Source of the DNA: Microbacteriaceae bacterium VKM Ac-2855
Lineage (GTDB): Bacteria > Actinomycetota > Actinomycetes > Actinomycetales > Microbacteriaceae
Assembly: GCA_013204985.1 (NCBI GenBank)
Contig: JABMLG010000001.1
Span: forward strand, 554,574 to 618,573
DNA length: 64,000 bases
Reading direction: 5' to 3'
The translations under genes and the position numbers were made by a program. Below the pieces are notes generated by a model. It did not search any database, was not told the DNA's origin, and worked only from the letters and a program-made list of their open reading frames with translations. Positions 44,391 to 53,441 of this stretch are shown here, piece after piece. Positions within the stretch are counted from its first letter, which is position 1. Every line of letters begins with the position of its first letter.

Positions 44391-45212
44391 CTAGAGGCGG
44401 TCCCACTCCGCGCGCGCAGCACTCAGCCGCTCCGTCGCGGCGCTTTTCTCCGCACGTGCCCGATCCCGCTCCGACCGCGCCGCCTCGAGCCGCTCGCTCG
44501 CATCGGCGAGTCGTCGACGCAGACTCTGCAGCGTCTCCTCGGCCTCGTCCACTGCGCTCTCGGCGTCGCGAGCACGATCCTCAGCGGTCGTCGCTTTCGC
44601 CTCCGCCCGGGCCAGCTCCTTCTTCGCGCGCCGCCGCTCGAGGCTGGTATCCACGGCCGCCGGCCCATCGGCCGAAGCGGGGGCCGACGGGATCGACGGT
44701 CCCGCGACCGCGTCGGAGAGGTCGACCGGCGAGAGTCCATCGGAGCTCAGGGCACGCACCAGCCGGCCGCTGCGAAAGGCTTCGGCCGCCGCAGCATCCG
44801 CGATCGCGGCCAGAACCGTCTGCTTCAATTCGTCGGCACCAGCGCCGCTGAGGCGATCACCCGGCGCGTGACTCGCGACCCTCGCAGCCACATCCCGCAG
44901 CAAGCGATTGCGTCGACTTCCGAGCTCGCGCAATGCGGGTCGATCGGCGTTCGACTGCGCTGAACGGAATTCGCGCCCCAGCGCGAGAACACGGTCGAGG
45001 ATCTCCGGATCCTCTCGCGCGATCCGATTCGCGGCATCGGCCGCCGCGCTCGGCTTCGGGTAGGCCTTGACCACGGCGGCCCGGTCCGCTTCTCCGTCCG
45101 CCTTGAGCTCCGCGGCACGAGCGTTGCGTGCCGCGACGAACTCGGATCGCGACGCGCTGTACAACTCGCGGACCTCCTCCGCGATAGCGCCGTCGGACTC
45201 AGGCTCGTTCAT
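44391..45212 (-). CDS. Coiled-coil hypothetical protein
   Basis: This 273-residue, Ala/Arg/Glu-rich, mostly helical protein has an N-terminal half (YSASRSEFVAARNARAAELKA) that resembles proteins which bind nucleic acid or act as scaffolds, but no family is recognised. A Ser/Pro/Ala linker spans about residues 165-185. Residues about 188-272 form a strong heptad-like coiled coil (RAKKELARAEAKATTAEDRA through SERLEAARSERDRARAEK). Its ATG overlaps the stop of the 48-codon gene upstream (ATGA), so the two are coupled. Confidence 0.75.
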   Translation of the reverse strand: MNEPESDGAIAEEVRELYSASRSEFVAARNARAAELKADGEADRAAVVKAYPKPSAAADAANRIAREDPEILDRVLALGREFRSAQSNADRPALRELGSRRNRLLRDVAARVASHAPGDRLSGAGADELKQTVLAAIADAAAAEAFRSGRLVRALSSDGLSPVDLSDAVAGPSIPSAPASADGPAAVDTSLERRRAKKELARAEAKATTAEDRARDAESAVDEAEETLQSLRRRLADASERLEAARSERDRARAEKSAATERLSAARAEWDRL

Positions 45213-45355
45213 GCTCCACCCGGCGCGAGCACGGCGGCCTCGCTGTCGTCGGCTTCCTCACAGAGCCGATGACCCAGCGCCGCACTCCAAGGGGGGATTC
45301 CCGTCGCCCGATCGCGCACGACCCGCATGACGTTGCTCGGACGCAGTCCCGGCAC
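45209..45355 (-). CDS. Small coupled protein, 48 residues
   Basis: GTG 45355 is preceded at five bases by a perfect ribosome site GGAAGGAGG, and TACGGT on the minus strand at 45383-45388 can act as -10. The product begins MPGLRPSNVMRVVRDRATG and ends DDSEAAVLAPGGA. It contains one Trp and one Cys (PPWSAALGHRLCEEAD) and no membrane helix. The stop overlaps the ATG of the coiled-coil gene by four bases (ATGA). No family is recognised. The strong ribosome site, GC-rich third positions and coupling argue that it is real. Confidence 0.65.
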   Translation of the reverse strand: MPGLRPSNVMRVVRDRATGIPPWSAALGHRLCEEADDSEAAVLAPGGA

Positions 45356-45410
45356 GGCACCCTCCTTCCGACGACGATTCCCACCGTACGCCGCCCGCCG
45401 CCGCGTGACC

Positions 45411-45416
45411 TACGGT
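45411..45416 (+). promoter_or_regulatory. TACGGT -10, leaderless start of CynX-like MFS gene
   Basis: TACGGT is separated by six bases from GTG 45423, matching a leaderless transcript. A second TACGGT on the other strand (45383-45388) serves the divergent small gene. Confidence 0.5.
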
Positions 45417-45422
45417 GGTGGT

Positions 45423-46643
45423 GTGACCGATCGTGGAACGCCACCTCCCGCGTGGCGCTCGGCGACCTGGCTGCTCGTGGTGGCCATCGCGCTGGTGGCC
45501 AGCGTCCTACGCGGACCGATCGTCGCCGTCTCGCCCGTCGTCGAGGCGATCCGCGATGATCTCGCACTGTCCGCCACGCAGGCCGGCCTGCTCACGAGCA
45601 TCCCGGTGCTCTGCTTCGCCCTGGCGACACCGCTGGCGATCGGAGTGATCGGACGGGTCGGGCCCGATGCAGCGATCACTGTCAGCGTCGTCGGCGTCGC
45701 CCTGGGCACGATCGTGCGATCGTCCGGCGAGGTGGGCGCGACGGTCGTCGGCACCCTCCTGATCGGCGCGTTCATCACGATCGGCAACGTGGTGGTGCCG
45801 GTCGTGATCCGCCGCGACGTCTCACCCGAACGCGTGAACCTCACGACGGGGGTGTACACGGCATCGCTCAACATCGGCTCGACGATCACCGCGCTCGGCA
45901 CCGCGCCGCTGGCGGAGGCGTTCGGTTGGCGGCTCGCCCTCGCGACCTGGTCGCTGTTCTCCGTGCTCGCGCTCGCGGCGTGGGTGACCGCGATCGGCCG
46001 CCGCCGGGCGTTCGTGCCGGTGCGAGCAGCGGCCGAGGCTCCGTCGAGCGACGGCACCGCCTCCGCGCGGCCCCGCGTGTTGCGCAGTCTCACCGTGCTC
46101 ATGCTCGCTGTCTCCTTCGCCAGTCAGGGCTTCTCGTACTACGGCGTCACCGCCTGGCTACCGACCCTCCTCATGGACGAGAACGGTTTCACGATCGCTC
46201 AGGCCGGCGCGAGCTCGTCCGTATTCCAGATCGCCGCCGTCATCGGCGCGCTCGGCGTTCCCGTGCTGGTGACGCGCCTTCAGCCCTTCGGCAGCTTCCT
46301 CGTCGTCGGGGTGCTCTGGGCGTGCGTCCCCGTCGGACTCCTCCTCGCGCCCGAACTGTGGCTGCTCTGGTGCGGTCTGGGCGGCATCGCCCAGGGCGGC
46401 GGAATCACCATCATCTTCGTGGTGATCGTGCGCATCGCCCGCAGTGACGCTCACGCGTCGCGGCTCTCGGCCACGGTGCAGGGCATCGCCTACGCGTTCT
46501 CGGCCACCGCGCCGACGGTCGTCGGCTTCGCGCACGACCTCTCGGGAGCCTGGACCGCCCCCCTCCTCGTGATCCTCCTCGCCGTCCTCTCCTTCGTGGT
46601 CATGGGTTGCCTGGCCTCCCTGCGTCAAGGCCGACCGGTCTGA
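45423..46643 (+). CDS. CynX/NimT-like MFS transporter
   Basis: This 406-residue, 12-helix transporter has typical CynX/NimT features: VLRGPIVAVSPVVEAIRDDLALS, AGLLTSIPVLCFALATPLA in helix 2, and NVVVPVVIRRDVSPERVNLTTGVYTA later. GTG 45423 fits the leaderless promoter. Members carry cyanate, nitroimidazole-type drugs or other small anions; the substrate here cannot be told. It ends 63 bases before the YihY gene. Confidence 0.88.
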   Translation: MTDRGTPPPAWRSATWLLVVAIALVASVLRGPIVAVSPVVEAIRDDLALSATQAGLLTSIPVLCFALATPLAIGVIGRVGPDAAITVSVVGVALGTIVRSSGEVGATVVGTLLIGAFITIGNVVVPVVIRRDVSPERVNLTTGVYTASLNIGSTITALGTAPLAEAFGWRLALATWSLFSVLALAAWVTAIGRRRAFVPVRAAAEAPSSDGTASARPRVLRSLTVLMLAVSFASQGFSYYGVTAWLPTLLMDENGFTIAQAGASSSVFQIAAVIGALGVPVLVTRLQPFGSFLVVGVLWACVPVGLLLAPELWLLWCGLGGIAQGGGITIIFVVIVRIARSDAHASRLSATVQGIAYAFSATAPTVVGFAHDLSGAWTAPLLVILLAVLSFVVMGCLASLRQGRPV

Positions 46644-46694
46644 CTGGCCTGCGCCACTCCCGTCAAGGAGTGGGCAGAAGTCGGTGCACCTCCG

Positions 46695-46700
46695 TACCGT
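46695..46700 (+). promoter_or_regulatory. TACCGT -10, leaderless start of YihY gene
   Basis: TACCGT is followed by gggggc and then ATG 46707, the leaderless spacing. Confidence 0.45.
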
Positions 46701-46706
46701 GGGGGC

Positions 46707-47828
46707 ATGGCACAGAAGAGCAGTACCCGCGAGAAGACTGCCCCCGAGCCCGACGACTCGCGTAAGGCAGACAGCCCCACCGACATCACCAAGCGATCGT
46801 GGTTGTACGTGGCGAAGAAGACGCTGCGAGAGTTCGGCGCCGACCAGTGCACAGACCTCGCCGCCGGTCTCACCTATTACGCCGTGCTCGCGCTCTTCCC
46901 CGGACTGCTGGCGGTGGTCTCCGTGCTCGGACTCTTCGGTGCTGCCGAGAAGACGACGGACACCGTGCTGGAGCTGATGCAGAATCTCGCATCACCGCAG
47001 GCGGTCGAGGTCCTGCGCGGGCCGGTCGAATCGCTCACCACCTCTCCGGCGGCAGGCATCGCGTTCGTCACCGGTATCGTCGGCGCGATGTGGTCGGCCT
47101 CCGGGTACGTCGGCGCCTTCGGTCGCGCCATGAACCGCATCTACGGCATCGATGAGGGTCGGCCGATCTGGAAGCTGCGCCCGACGATGCTGGGCGTGAC
47201 CGTGTTCACGGTGATCCTGATCGTGATCGGGGCGCTCATCCTGGTCCTGAGCGGGCCGGTGGCATCGGCGGTCGGCGACGTCGTCGGTCTCGGCGAGTCG
47301 ACACTTCTGGTCTGGAACATCGCGAAGTGGCCGGTCCTGGGTGTGATCGCCGTGGTGGTCATCGCGGTGCTGTATTACTGGGCGCCCAACATCCGGCAGC
47401 CGAAGTTCCGCTGGATGAGCTTGGGCTCGCTGCTCGCGCTCGTGATCTGGCTCGCCGCGTCGATCGGATTCGGGTTGTACGTTGCCAACTTCTCGAACTA
47501 CGACCGCACCTACGGCTCCTTGGGCGCCGTGATCGTGTTCCTGCTCTGGCTCTGGATCACGAACCTGGCTCTGCTCTTCGGCGCCGAGTTCGACGCCGAA
47601 CTGGAACGTGGGCGCGAACTCCAGGCGGGCATCGCGGCGGAGGAGACGCTGCAACTGCCGCCGCGCGACACGACCGCGAGCGACAAGAAGGCGAAGCAGC
47701 ACGAACAGGACGTCACCGATGGGCGCTGGCTGCGCCTGACCAACGACACCGCCCGCGCCAACGCTCCTCTTCCGGCGAACGACGACGAGAAGCAGCAGAA
47801 GCGGGAGGACCAGTCCGAGAAGGGCTGA
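46707..47828 (+). CDS. YihY/virulence factor BrkB family membrane protein
   Basis: This 373-residue protein has six membrane helices and cytosolic charged ends. Family marks are DLAAGLTYYAVLALFPGLLAVVS, AMWSASGYVGAFGRAMNRIY, and GSLGAVIVFLLWLWITNLALLFGAEFDAELER. YihY proteins were once called ribonuclease BN in error; their transport or envelope role is unresolved. The C-terminal tail of about 60 residues is hydrophilic (Lys/Gln/Asp). It probably has its own leaderless promoter. Confidence 0.92.
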   Translation: MAQKSSTREKTAPEPDDSRKADSPTDITKRSWLYVAKKTLREFGADQCTDLAAGLTYYAVLALFPGLLAVVSVLGLFGAAEKTTDTVLELMQNLASPQAVEVLRGPVESLTTSPAAGIAFVTGIVGAMWSASGYVGAFGRAMNRIYGIDEGRPIWKLRPTMLGVTVFTVILIVIGALILVLSGPVASAVGDVVGLGESTLLVWNIAKWPVLGVIAVVVIAVLYYWAPNIRQPKFRWMSLGSLLALVIWLAASIGFGLYVANFSNYDRTYGSLGAVIVFLLWLWITNLALLFGAEFDAELERGRELQAGIAAEETLQLPPRDTTASDKKAKQHEQDVTDGRWLRLTNDTARANAPLPANDDEKQQKREDQSEKG

Positions 47829-47866
47829 CGCGCCCACACCCACCACCGTGTTCTTGCGGGCACTCG

Positions 47867-47881
47867 TGTGGTCTGACCACA
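47867..47881. promoter_or_regulatory. LldR-type operator, distal copy
   Basis: Perfect palindrome TGTGGTC-T-GACCACA. It contains TGGTCTGACCA, which fits the GntR/FadR-subfamily consensus TNGTNNNACNA. Confidence 0.75.
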
Positions 47882-47886
47882 GGTGC

Positions 47887-47892
47887 TACTGT
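47887..47892 (+). promoter_or_regulatory. TACTGT -10 overlapping proximal LldR operator
   Basis: TACTGT overlaps the first three bases of the proximal operator, so a bound regulator would block RNA polymerase. The predicted start lies near 47899, upstream of the GAGGAGG ribosome site. Confidence 0.4.
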
Positions 47893-47904
47893 GGTCTGAC
47901 CACA
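47890..47904. promoter_or_regulatory. LldR-type operator, proximal copy
   Basis: An identical 15-base palindrome TGTGGTC-T-GACCACA sits 23 bases centre-to-centre from the distal copy, between a TACTGT -10 and the GTG of the regulator gene. Two copies suggest cooperative binding and autoregulation. Confidence 0.75.
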
Positions 47905-47920
47905 GCATCGAGGAGGACCC

Positions 47921-48652
47921 GTGAGCGATGACGCCCGCGCCTGGGAGACCGTGCTCGCGCACGTGGAGTCCCGTCTCCTCTCGGGCGAACTCTCCCCCGG
48001 TGACCGGCTTCCCGCCGAACGCACCCTCGCGACGGATCTCGGCGTCGGCCGCTCCTCCGTTCGGGAGGCGGTGCGCGTGCTCGAGGTGATGGGACTCATC
48101 CGCACCCAATCCGGCTCCGGTCCGACCGCGGGTGCCGTGATCGTCGCTCGACCCGGTGGCGGGATGAGCGCGCTGCTGCGATTGCAGGTCGCGGCGAGCG
48201 GATTCGTTGTCGCCGACATCGTCAAGACGCGCCTCGTGCTCGAAACGGCGGTCGTCGGCGAGCTCGCGGCGCTCTCCGGCGTCGATCTCGTGGCCGGCCA
48301 CGAGTTGCTCGACGCGATGGACGCCGACGACCTCGAGCACGACGCCTTCCTCGCGCTCGACCAGCAGTTCCACCTCTCGCTGGCCGCCGCCACCGGTAAC
48401 GCGGTGATCGCTGCGATCACCGCCGGGCTTCGCGACTCGGTCGAGAGCTACGTGATCGAGGCAGCGCGCACCCTGCCGTCCTGGCAGAGCACCCGTGCAC
48501 GTCTGCGGCGCGAGCATCGCGCCATCGTCGCCGCGGTCGAGGCGGGCGATGCGGGCCTGGCCCGCGCGCTCGTCGGCGCGCACATCACCGGATATTACGC
48601 GGAGACCCAGCTCACACGAGCCGGAGCTCATCCCGAGCATCGCGCCCTCTGA
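47921..48652 (+). CDS. FadR/GntR family transcriptional regulator, LldR-like
   Basis: This 243-residue regulator has a winged helix-turn-helix domain at the N-terminus ([34 protein letters not shown]) and a helical FCD ligand-binding domain (residues about 90-225). The FCD part contains metal-site-like residues in [14 protein letters not shown] and [16 protein letters not shown] 47921 follows GAGGAGG. Its position directly before lldD and the two TGGTCNGACCA-type palindromes upstream point to control by L-lactate, as in LldR. This is strong inference, not proof. Confidence 0.9.
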   Translation: MSDDARAWETVLAHVESRLLSGELSPGDRLPAERTLATDLGVGRSSVREAVRVLEVMGLIRTQSGSGPTAGAVIVARPGGGMSALLRLQVAASGFVVADIVKTRLVLETAVVGELAALSGVDLVAGHELLDAMDADDLEHDAFLALDQQFHLSLAAATGNAVIAAITAGLRDSVESYVIEAARTLPSWQSTRARLRREHRAIVAAVEAGDAGLARALVGAHITGYYAETQLTRAGAHPEHRAL

Positions 48653-48689
48653 CCCCCACCACCCGAACCGACCCCCACCACCCGAACCG
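48652..48689 (+). repeat. Two perfect 19-bp tandem repeats before lldD
   Basis: The unit acccccaccacccgaaccg occurs at 48652-48670 and 48671-48689, in the gap between the regulator stop and the lldD ribosome site. Confidence 0.95.
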
Positions 48690-48708
48690 CTCGAACGAAG
48701 GAGCCCTC

Positions 48709-49983
48709 ATGGTCGAGAGACGAATCCCGAAGGTGCGCGACCTCGCGCCCCTGATGCAGTTCAAGAAACCCGAGCTGAACCTCAAGAAGGCGCGCCTCGA
48801 ATCGGCGCTGACGATCTATGATCTGCAGAAGATCGCGCGTCGGCGTACCCCGAAGGCGGCCTTCGACTACACGGAGGGCGCGGCCGAGGCCGAGATCTCG
48901 CTCGCACGCGCACGCCAGGCGTTCGAGGACATCCAGTTCAACCCCGCGATCCTCCGCGACGTCTCCGCTGTGACCACGAACTGGGACGTTCTCGGGGCAG
49001 ACGTCGCGCTGCCTTTCGGCATCGCGCCGACCGGCTTCACCCGCATGATGCAGACCGAGGGCGAGATCGCCGGAGCGCACGCGGCGGCGAAGCACGGCAT
49101 CCCGTTCTCCCTCTCGACGATGGGAACGACGGCCATCGAAGACGTCAAGGCTGCGAACCCGCTCGGCCGCAATTGGTTCCAGCTGTACATGTGGAAGGAC
49201 CGCGACCGCTCGATGGCGCTCGTCGATCGCGCCGCGAAGGCCGGCTTCGACACGCTGCTGGTCACCGTCGACGTGCCCGTCGCCGGTGCGCGCCTGCGCG
49301 ACAAGCGCAACGGCTTCTCCATCCCGCCGCAGCTCTCGCTCGGCACCGTGGTGAACGCGCTGCCCCGCCCGTGGTGGTGGATCGATTTCCTCACCACCGA
49401 GCCGTTGGCATTCGCCTCCCTCGATCGCTGGTCGGGCACGGTCGGCGAGCTCCTCGACTCGATGTTCGACCCGACCGTCACCTTCGATGACCTCGCCTGG
49501 ATCCGCGATCAGTGGCCCGGCAAGGTCGTCGTCAAGGGTGTGCAGAACGTCGACGACGCGAAGAAGCTCGCCACCCTCGGTGTCGACGGCATCACCCTCT
49601 CCAACCACGGCGGCCGCCAGCTCGACCGCGCACCCATCCCGTTCCACCTGCTGCCCGAGGTGGTCCGCGAGGTCGGCTCCGCCAGCGCTTACGGCGGAAT
49701 GGAAGTACACCTCGACACCGGCATCATGTCGGGTGCCGACATCGTCGCCTCCGTGGCGCTCGGAGCACGCTTCACTCTCGTCGGCCGCGCCTACCTCTAC
49801 GGTCTGATGGCCGGCGGTGAGGCCGGCGTCAATCGGATGATCGAGATCCTCGCCGAGCAGATCGCCCGGACGATGCGTCTGCTGGGTGTCAGCTCTCTCG
49901 AGGAGCTCGACCCGGGCCATGTCACCCAGCTGCAGCGGCTCGCGCCCAGGGCGATCTCGCCGCAGTTCCAGCCGGTCGACTGA
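48709..49983 (+). CDS. lldD: L-lactate dehydrogenase (FMN), LldD-type
   Basis: This 424-residue FMN-dependent alpha-hydroxy-acid dehydrogenase oxidises L-lactate to pyruvate and passes electrons to the quinone pool at the membrane face. It shows [45 protein letters not shown] and KVVVKGVQ. The catalytic SNHGGRQLD carries the proton-abstracting His and Arg. AAGGAG lies five bases before ATG 48709. Family members that use other hydroxy acids exist, but the linked LldR-like regulator supports lactate. Confidence 0.93.
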   Translation: MVERRIPKVRDLAPLMQFKKPELNLKKARLESALTIYDLQKIARRRTPKAAFDYTEGAAEAEISLARARQAFEDIQFNPAILRDVSAVTTNWDVLGADVALPFGIAPTGFTRMMQTEGEIAGAHAAAKHGIPFSLSTMGTTAIEDVKAANPLGRNWFQLYMWKDRDRSMALVDRAAKAGFDTLLVTVDVPVAGARLRDKRNGFSIPPQLSLGTVVNALPRPWWWIDFLTTEPLAFASLDRWSGTVGELLDSMFDPTVTFDDLAWIRDQWPGKVVVKGVQNVDDAKKLATLGVDGITLSNHGGRQLDRAPIPFHLLPEVVREVGSASAYGGMEVHLDTGIMSGADIVASVALGARFTLVGRAYLYGLMAGGEAGVNRMIEILAEQIARTMRLLGVSSLEELDPGHVTQLQRLAPRAISPQFQPVD

Positions 49984-49984
49984 C

Positions 49985-50752
49985 TCAGGAGGCGTGCGAG
50001 ACCGTCGTCGGCTCGGTCTCGCGCCCCTCGTGATCACGGTGCGGCAGCCGCAGGGCGACCAGTTGGGCCACGAAACTCGCCCCCTGCCGAAGGTCGGCCT
50101 TCGACGAACCCGCGTAGCGCCGAGCGAACACGAACGGCTCCTCCAACACGGTCGGCGCATTACGGACGAGGATCTCGAGCAGGATCTTGAAACCTCGCGG
50201 CTGCAGACGGCGCACATCGATCGCGGCGCGTCGCACCGCGAAGTATCCGGTCATGGGGTCGGTCACCGCGCCGAGCAGGCGCGGGAACAGGCTGCGGGCG
50301 AGGAGGGTCGCCGCAGCCGACACCAGGTGACGCATTCCGTTGTCGAGGCCCTCGGACGATCCGCCGGAGACGTTGCGCGAGGCGACGACGACGTCAGCCC
50401 CGCCGAGACGACCCCGCGCGAGCAGGATCGGGATCAGCTCCGGCGGGTGCTGCAGATCACCGTCCATCACGATGCACCAGGCGCCGTCGGCGATCTCGAG
50501 GCCGCGGATGACAGCCCCCGAGAGACCACCGTCGGGCGAGGTGCGGTGCTCCAAACGGATCGGTACGACACTGTCGCGGGAAGCGGCACGGATGACATCC
50601 GGGGTCTCGTCCGTCGAGTCGTCGACGAACAGGATCTCGGTGCTGCCCGGATCGACGGAGGCGGAGATGCGTCGAACGAGTTCGTCGATGTTCGGCGCTT
50701 CGTTGAACGTCGGTACGACGATGGAGACACCGCTCCTGGACAGTGGACTCAT
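49985..50752 (-). CDS. Family 2 glycosyltransferase, polyprenol-phosphate-sugar synthase-like
   Basis: This 255-residue GT2 enzyme resembles dolichol-phosphate-mannose synthase relatives: VSIVVPTFNEAPNIDELVRRI, ILFVDDSTDETPDVI, GLSGAVIRGLEIADGAWCIVMDGDLQHPPE with the DxD-like DGD, and MTGYFAVRRAAID. RGFKILLEILVR follows. It lacks the C-terminal membrane helices of GtrB proteins. ATG 50752 has GGAGAGGGAG twelve bases upstream. It may form a polyprenyl-phosphate sugar used as an external donor. It stands alone and is convergent with lldD. Confidence 0.85.
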   Translation of the reverse strand: MSPLSRSGVSIVVPTFNEAPNIDELVRRISASVDPGSTEILFVDDSTDETPDVIRAASRDSVVPIRLEHRTSPDGGLSGAVIRGLEIADGAWCIVMDGDLQHPPELIPILLARGRLGGADVVVASRNVSGGSSEGLDNGMRHLVSAAATLLARSLFPRLLGAVTDPMTGYFAVRRAAIDVRRLQPRGFKILLEILVRNAPTVLEEPFVFARRYAGSSKADLRQGASFVAQLVALRLPHRDHEGRETEPTTVSHAS

Positions 50753-50927
50753 GGTGCTCGAACTCCCTCTCCGGCGGACCGTTTTTCTCAGAATAGGAGC
50801 GTTCACCGCGCGATCGCCCTGATCCGGTCCAGCGTGTGCGCATCCTCAATCACCCCGCGGCAGAGTCCAGCCGACACCCGGCGCACGTACAGGTTTCGGT
50901 CCGGGCGGCGCCGGAACCCCTCGCGCC

Positions 50928-50949
50928 GGGGTCACGAACTCGTGACCCC
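50928..50949. promoter_or_regulatory. Perfect 10-bp inverted repeat upstream of GntR gene
   Basis: ggggtcacga (50928-50937) and tcgtgacccc (50940-50949) flank a two-base centre. Shorter arms gtttcgg (50893-50899) and ccgaaac (50962-50968) flank it. It lies about 40 bases before the -10 of the GntR gene and is a candidate operator; a terminator is less likely because both neighbours diverge. Confidence 0.5.
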
Positions 50950-50989
50950 GATGTTCGTTACCCGAAACAAACAGCGGCATCCCGCGGTC

Positions 50990-50995
50990 TAGGGT
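50990..50995 (+). promoter_or_regulatory. TAGGGT -10, leaderless start of GntR gene
   Basis: TAGGGT is separated by seven bases from ATG 51003, matching a leaderless transcript for the regulator and, by read-through, the permease. Confidence 0.55.
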
Positions 50996-51002
50996 TGCGG
51001 AC

Positions 51003-51782
51003 ATGTCAGACAGCTGGACAGGCCGCGCGGTGGGTGGCCAACGCGTCGGCGCGGTCGAGTACGTCCTCCGCGACGTCACCGACGCGATCGAAGCCGGGAT
51101 CGTCAAGGTGGGCGAGCGCCTTCCCTCCGAGACGGCTCTCGCCGCTCGGTACTCCGTCAGCCGCACCGTGATCCGCGAGGTCCTCCGTGCCTGCGAGGCA
51201 CGCGGACTCACAGTGACCCGGAACGGTAAGGGCACATTCGTGCTCGGACCACGCAGCTCGCACTCGCTGCTCTTCGGCGACTACTCCGCCGCGCATCTGC
51301 TCGAAGCTCGCCCGCACATCGAGGTCCCGGCCGCCGGCCTGGCCGCGCTGCGCCGGACCGAGGCCGAAGTGGAGGCGCTGCACGAGATCGTCGAGGCCAT
51401 GGAAGTGGAAACGGATCCAGCGGTGTGGGTCGCCATGGACGGATCGTTCCATCTCGCCCTCGCCGACGCCTCGCGCAACCCCGTCTTCGTCAGCGTCTTG
51501 CGGAGCATCCGCGAGGCGTTGTCGGATCAGTCGGCACTGCTGAACCGCGGCCCGGGTCGCCGGCAGGAGTCGGATGTCGAACATCGCAGCATCGTTTCCG
51601 CGATCGCCCGCGGGTCGTCGGTCGAGGCGGAGGATGCGATGCAATACCACCTCGACCAGGTGAAAGACGCCGTCTCCGCTGCGAGCACGGCACCTCCGGG
51701 AGCGACACCTGCGAGCACGACACCACCGAGCACGACCGCACCGAGCACGACCGCACCACCCACGACCCAACACCCCCGTTGA
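51003..51782 (+). CDS. FadR/GntR family transcriptional regulator with Thr/Pro-rich tail
   Basis: This 259-residue regulator has a winged helix-turn-helix ([33 protein letters not shown]) and an FCD-type domain (residues about 95-220, with [14 protein letters not shown] and [12 protein letters not shown]). The last 34 residues are a Thr/Pro/Ala/Ser tail coded by repeated 15-base units, not usual for this family. The gene starts leaderless and is followed after 37 bases by an amino-acid permease, which is its most likely target. The ligand is unknown but may be an amino acid. Confidence 0.88.
   Translation: MSDSWTGRAVGGQRVGAVEYVLRDVTDAIEAGIVKVGERLPSETALAARYSVSRTVIREVLRACEARGLTVTRNGKGTFVLGPRSSHSLLFGDYSAAHLLEARPHIEVPAAGLAALRRTEAEVEALHEIVEAMEVETDPAVWVAMDGSFHLALADASRNPVFVSVLRSIREALSDQSALLNRGPGRRQESDVEHRSIVSAIARGSSVEAEDAMQYHLDQVKDAVSAASTAPPGATPASTTPPSTTAPSTTAPPTTQHPR
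51711..51770 (+). repeat. 15-bp imperfect tandem repeats in the regulator tail
   Basis: Units of the type ccgagcacgaccgca repeat about three to four times with one diverged copy, encoding Ser-Thr-Thr-Ala-Pro motifs. Confidence 0.75.
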
Positions 51783-51819
51783 TGCAGAGCATCGCCGAAT
51801 CCCCCTCAAGGAGCGACCA

Positions 51820-53373
51820 ATGACCGACATCAAGAAGCCCGACGATACCGTCGGCGCAGTCCGCGACTTCTCCCACGAGGAGGAGGGCTACAAGCACGGC
51901 CTCAAACCCCGCCAGATCCAGATGATCGCCATCGGCGGCGCCATCGGAACCGGACTCTTCATGGGAGCCGGCGGACGCCTCGCCAGCGCCGGACCAGCCC
52001 TCTTCCTCGTGTACGCCTTCTGCGGCGTCTTCGCGTTCTTCATCCTCCGGGCCCTCGGTGAACTCGTTCTCCACCGCCCCTCGTCGGGCTCCTTCATCTC
52101 GTACGCCCGCGAGTTCTACGGCGAGAAACTCGCCTACGTCGCCGGCTGGATGTACTTCGCCAACTGGGGCACGACCGCCATCGCCGATGTCACCGCCGTC
52201 GCCCTCTACGTCCAGTTCTGGTCACCCTTCACCAGCGTCCCCGAATGGCTCCTCGCCCTGATCGCGTTGGTCGTTGTGCTCGGCGCCAACCTCGTCTCGG
52301 TGAAGGTGTTCGGCGAGATGGAGTTCTGGTTCGCCCTGATCAAGGTCAGTGCGCTCGTGATCTTCCTGATCGTCGGAGTCGTTGTGCTCGCGTTCGGCTT
52401 CCCCCTCAGCCATGACGGAGTCACCGAAGCCGGTGGTCTGCACAACTGGACCGATCAGGGTCTGCTGCCCAACGGACTCCTGCCCGCCGTGCTGGTGATG
52501 CAGGGAGTCGTCTTCGCCTACGCCGGCATCGAGCTGGTCGGTACCGCCGCCGGCGAGACCGCCAACCCCGGCAAGACGATCCCCCGCGCCATCAACTCGG
52601 TCATCTTCCGCATCGCGGTCTTCTACGTCGGCTCCGTCGTGCTGCTCTCGCTGCTGCTCCCCTTCGGCTCGTACGTGGCCGGCACGAGCCCCTTCGTGAC
52701 CTTCTTCTCCAGCCTCGGCGGCGAAGAGTTCGGCGCCATCGCCGGTTCGATCATGAACTTCGTCGTCCTCACGGCCGCGCTGTCGAGCCTGAACGCCGGA
52801 CTCTATTCGACCGGACGCATCCTGCGTTCCATGTCGATGAGCGGATCCGCGCCGGAGTTCACGAAGAAGATGAACAAGCAGGGGGTCCCCTTCGGTGGCA
52901 TCCTCCTGACCGCGACGTTCACCCTGCTCGGCATCGTCCTCAACCTCTTCCTCGGCGGCACCGCCGCATTCGACATCGTGCTCAACATGTCCGCGATCTG
53001 CATCGTCTCCGGCTGGGGCGTCATCGTGCTCTGCCAGATGAAGCTGCGCAAGTGGGCTCTCGAAGGCAAGCTCCAGCGCCCCGCGTTCCGCATGCCCGGT
53101 GCGCCGTACACCTCGTGGGCCACCATCGGGTTCCTGGTGCTCGTGCTCGTGCTGATCGCGATCGACTTCCCCACCGGCACCCTGACCGTCGGCTTTTTCG
53201 TGATCATCGGCATCCCCGCACTCGTCATCGGCTGGTTCGCCACCCGGAAGAAGATCTACGCGATCGCCGCCGCCCGCGACGGCTTCACCGGCGCCTACCC
53301 GATCGTCGCCGAGACGCCCGCCATGATGGCGATGCTCGACGACAACGAGAAGAAGGACGACAAGAAGGACTGA
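51820..53373 (+). CDS. APC-family amino acid permease
   Basis: This 517-residue transporter of the amino acid/polyamine/organocation superfamily (AAT subgroup) has 12 helices. It begins with [26 protein letters not shown], the family signature. It also has [53 protein letters not shown], and [23 protein letters not shown]. Relatives carry GABA, D-serine/D-alanine/glycine or aromatic amino acids. AAGGAG lies before ATG 51820. The C-terminus is acidic and Lys-rich (NEKKDDKKD). It is co-oriented with the GntR gene. Confidence 0.92.
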   Translation: MTDIKKPDDTVGAVRDFSHEEEGYKHGLKPRQIQMIAIGGAIGTGLFMGAGGRLASAGPALFLVYAFCGVFAFFILRALGELVLHRPSSGSFISYAREFYGEKLAYVAGWMYFANWGTTAIADVTAVALYVQFWSPFTSVPEWLLALIALVVVLGANLVSVKVFGEMEFWFALIKVSALVIFLIVGVVVLAFGFPLSHDGVTEAGGLHNWTDQGLLPNGLLPAVLVMQGVVFAYAGIELVGTAAGETANPGKTIPRAINSVIFRIAVFYVGSVVLLSLLLPFGSYVAGTSPFVTFFSSLGGEEFGAIAGSIMNFVVLTAALSSLNAGLYSTGRILRSMSMSGSAPEFTKKMNKQGVPFGGILLTATFTLLGIVLNLFLGGTAAFDIVLNMSAICIVSGWGVIVLCQMKLRKWALEGKLQRPAFRMPGAPYTSWATIGFLVLVLVLIAIDFPTGTLTVGFFVIIGIPALVIGWFATRKKIYAIAAARDGFTGAYPIVAETPAMMAMLDDNEKKDDKKD

Positions 53374-53390
53374 TCCCTCGCCCCGCGAAC

Positions 53391-53430
53391 GACGAAGCGC
53401 CCCGGACCACGAGGTCCGGGGCGCTTCGTC
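53391..53430. terminator. Perfect 18-bp hairpin terminator, bidirectional
   Basis: The arms 53391-53408 and 53413-53430 pair perfectly with a four-base loop (acga). The hairpin lies between the convergent permease and SufT-like genes and can end both transcripts. Confidence 0.88.
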
Positions 53431-53441
53431 ATAGCGGGGTA

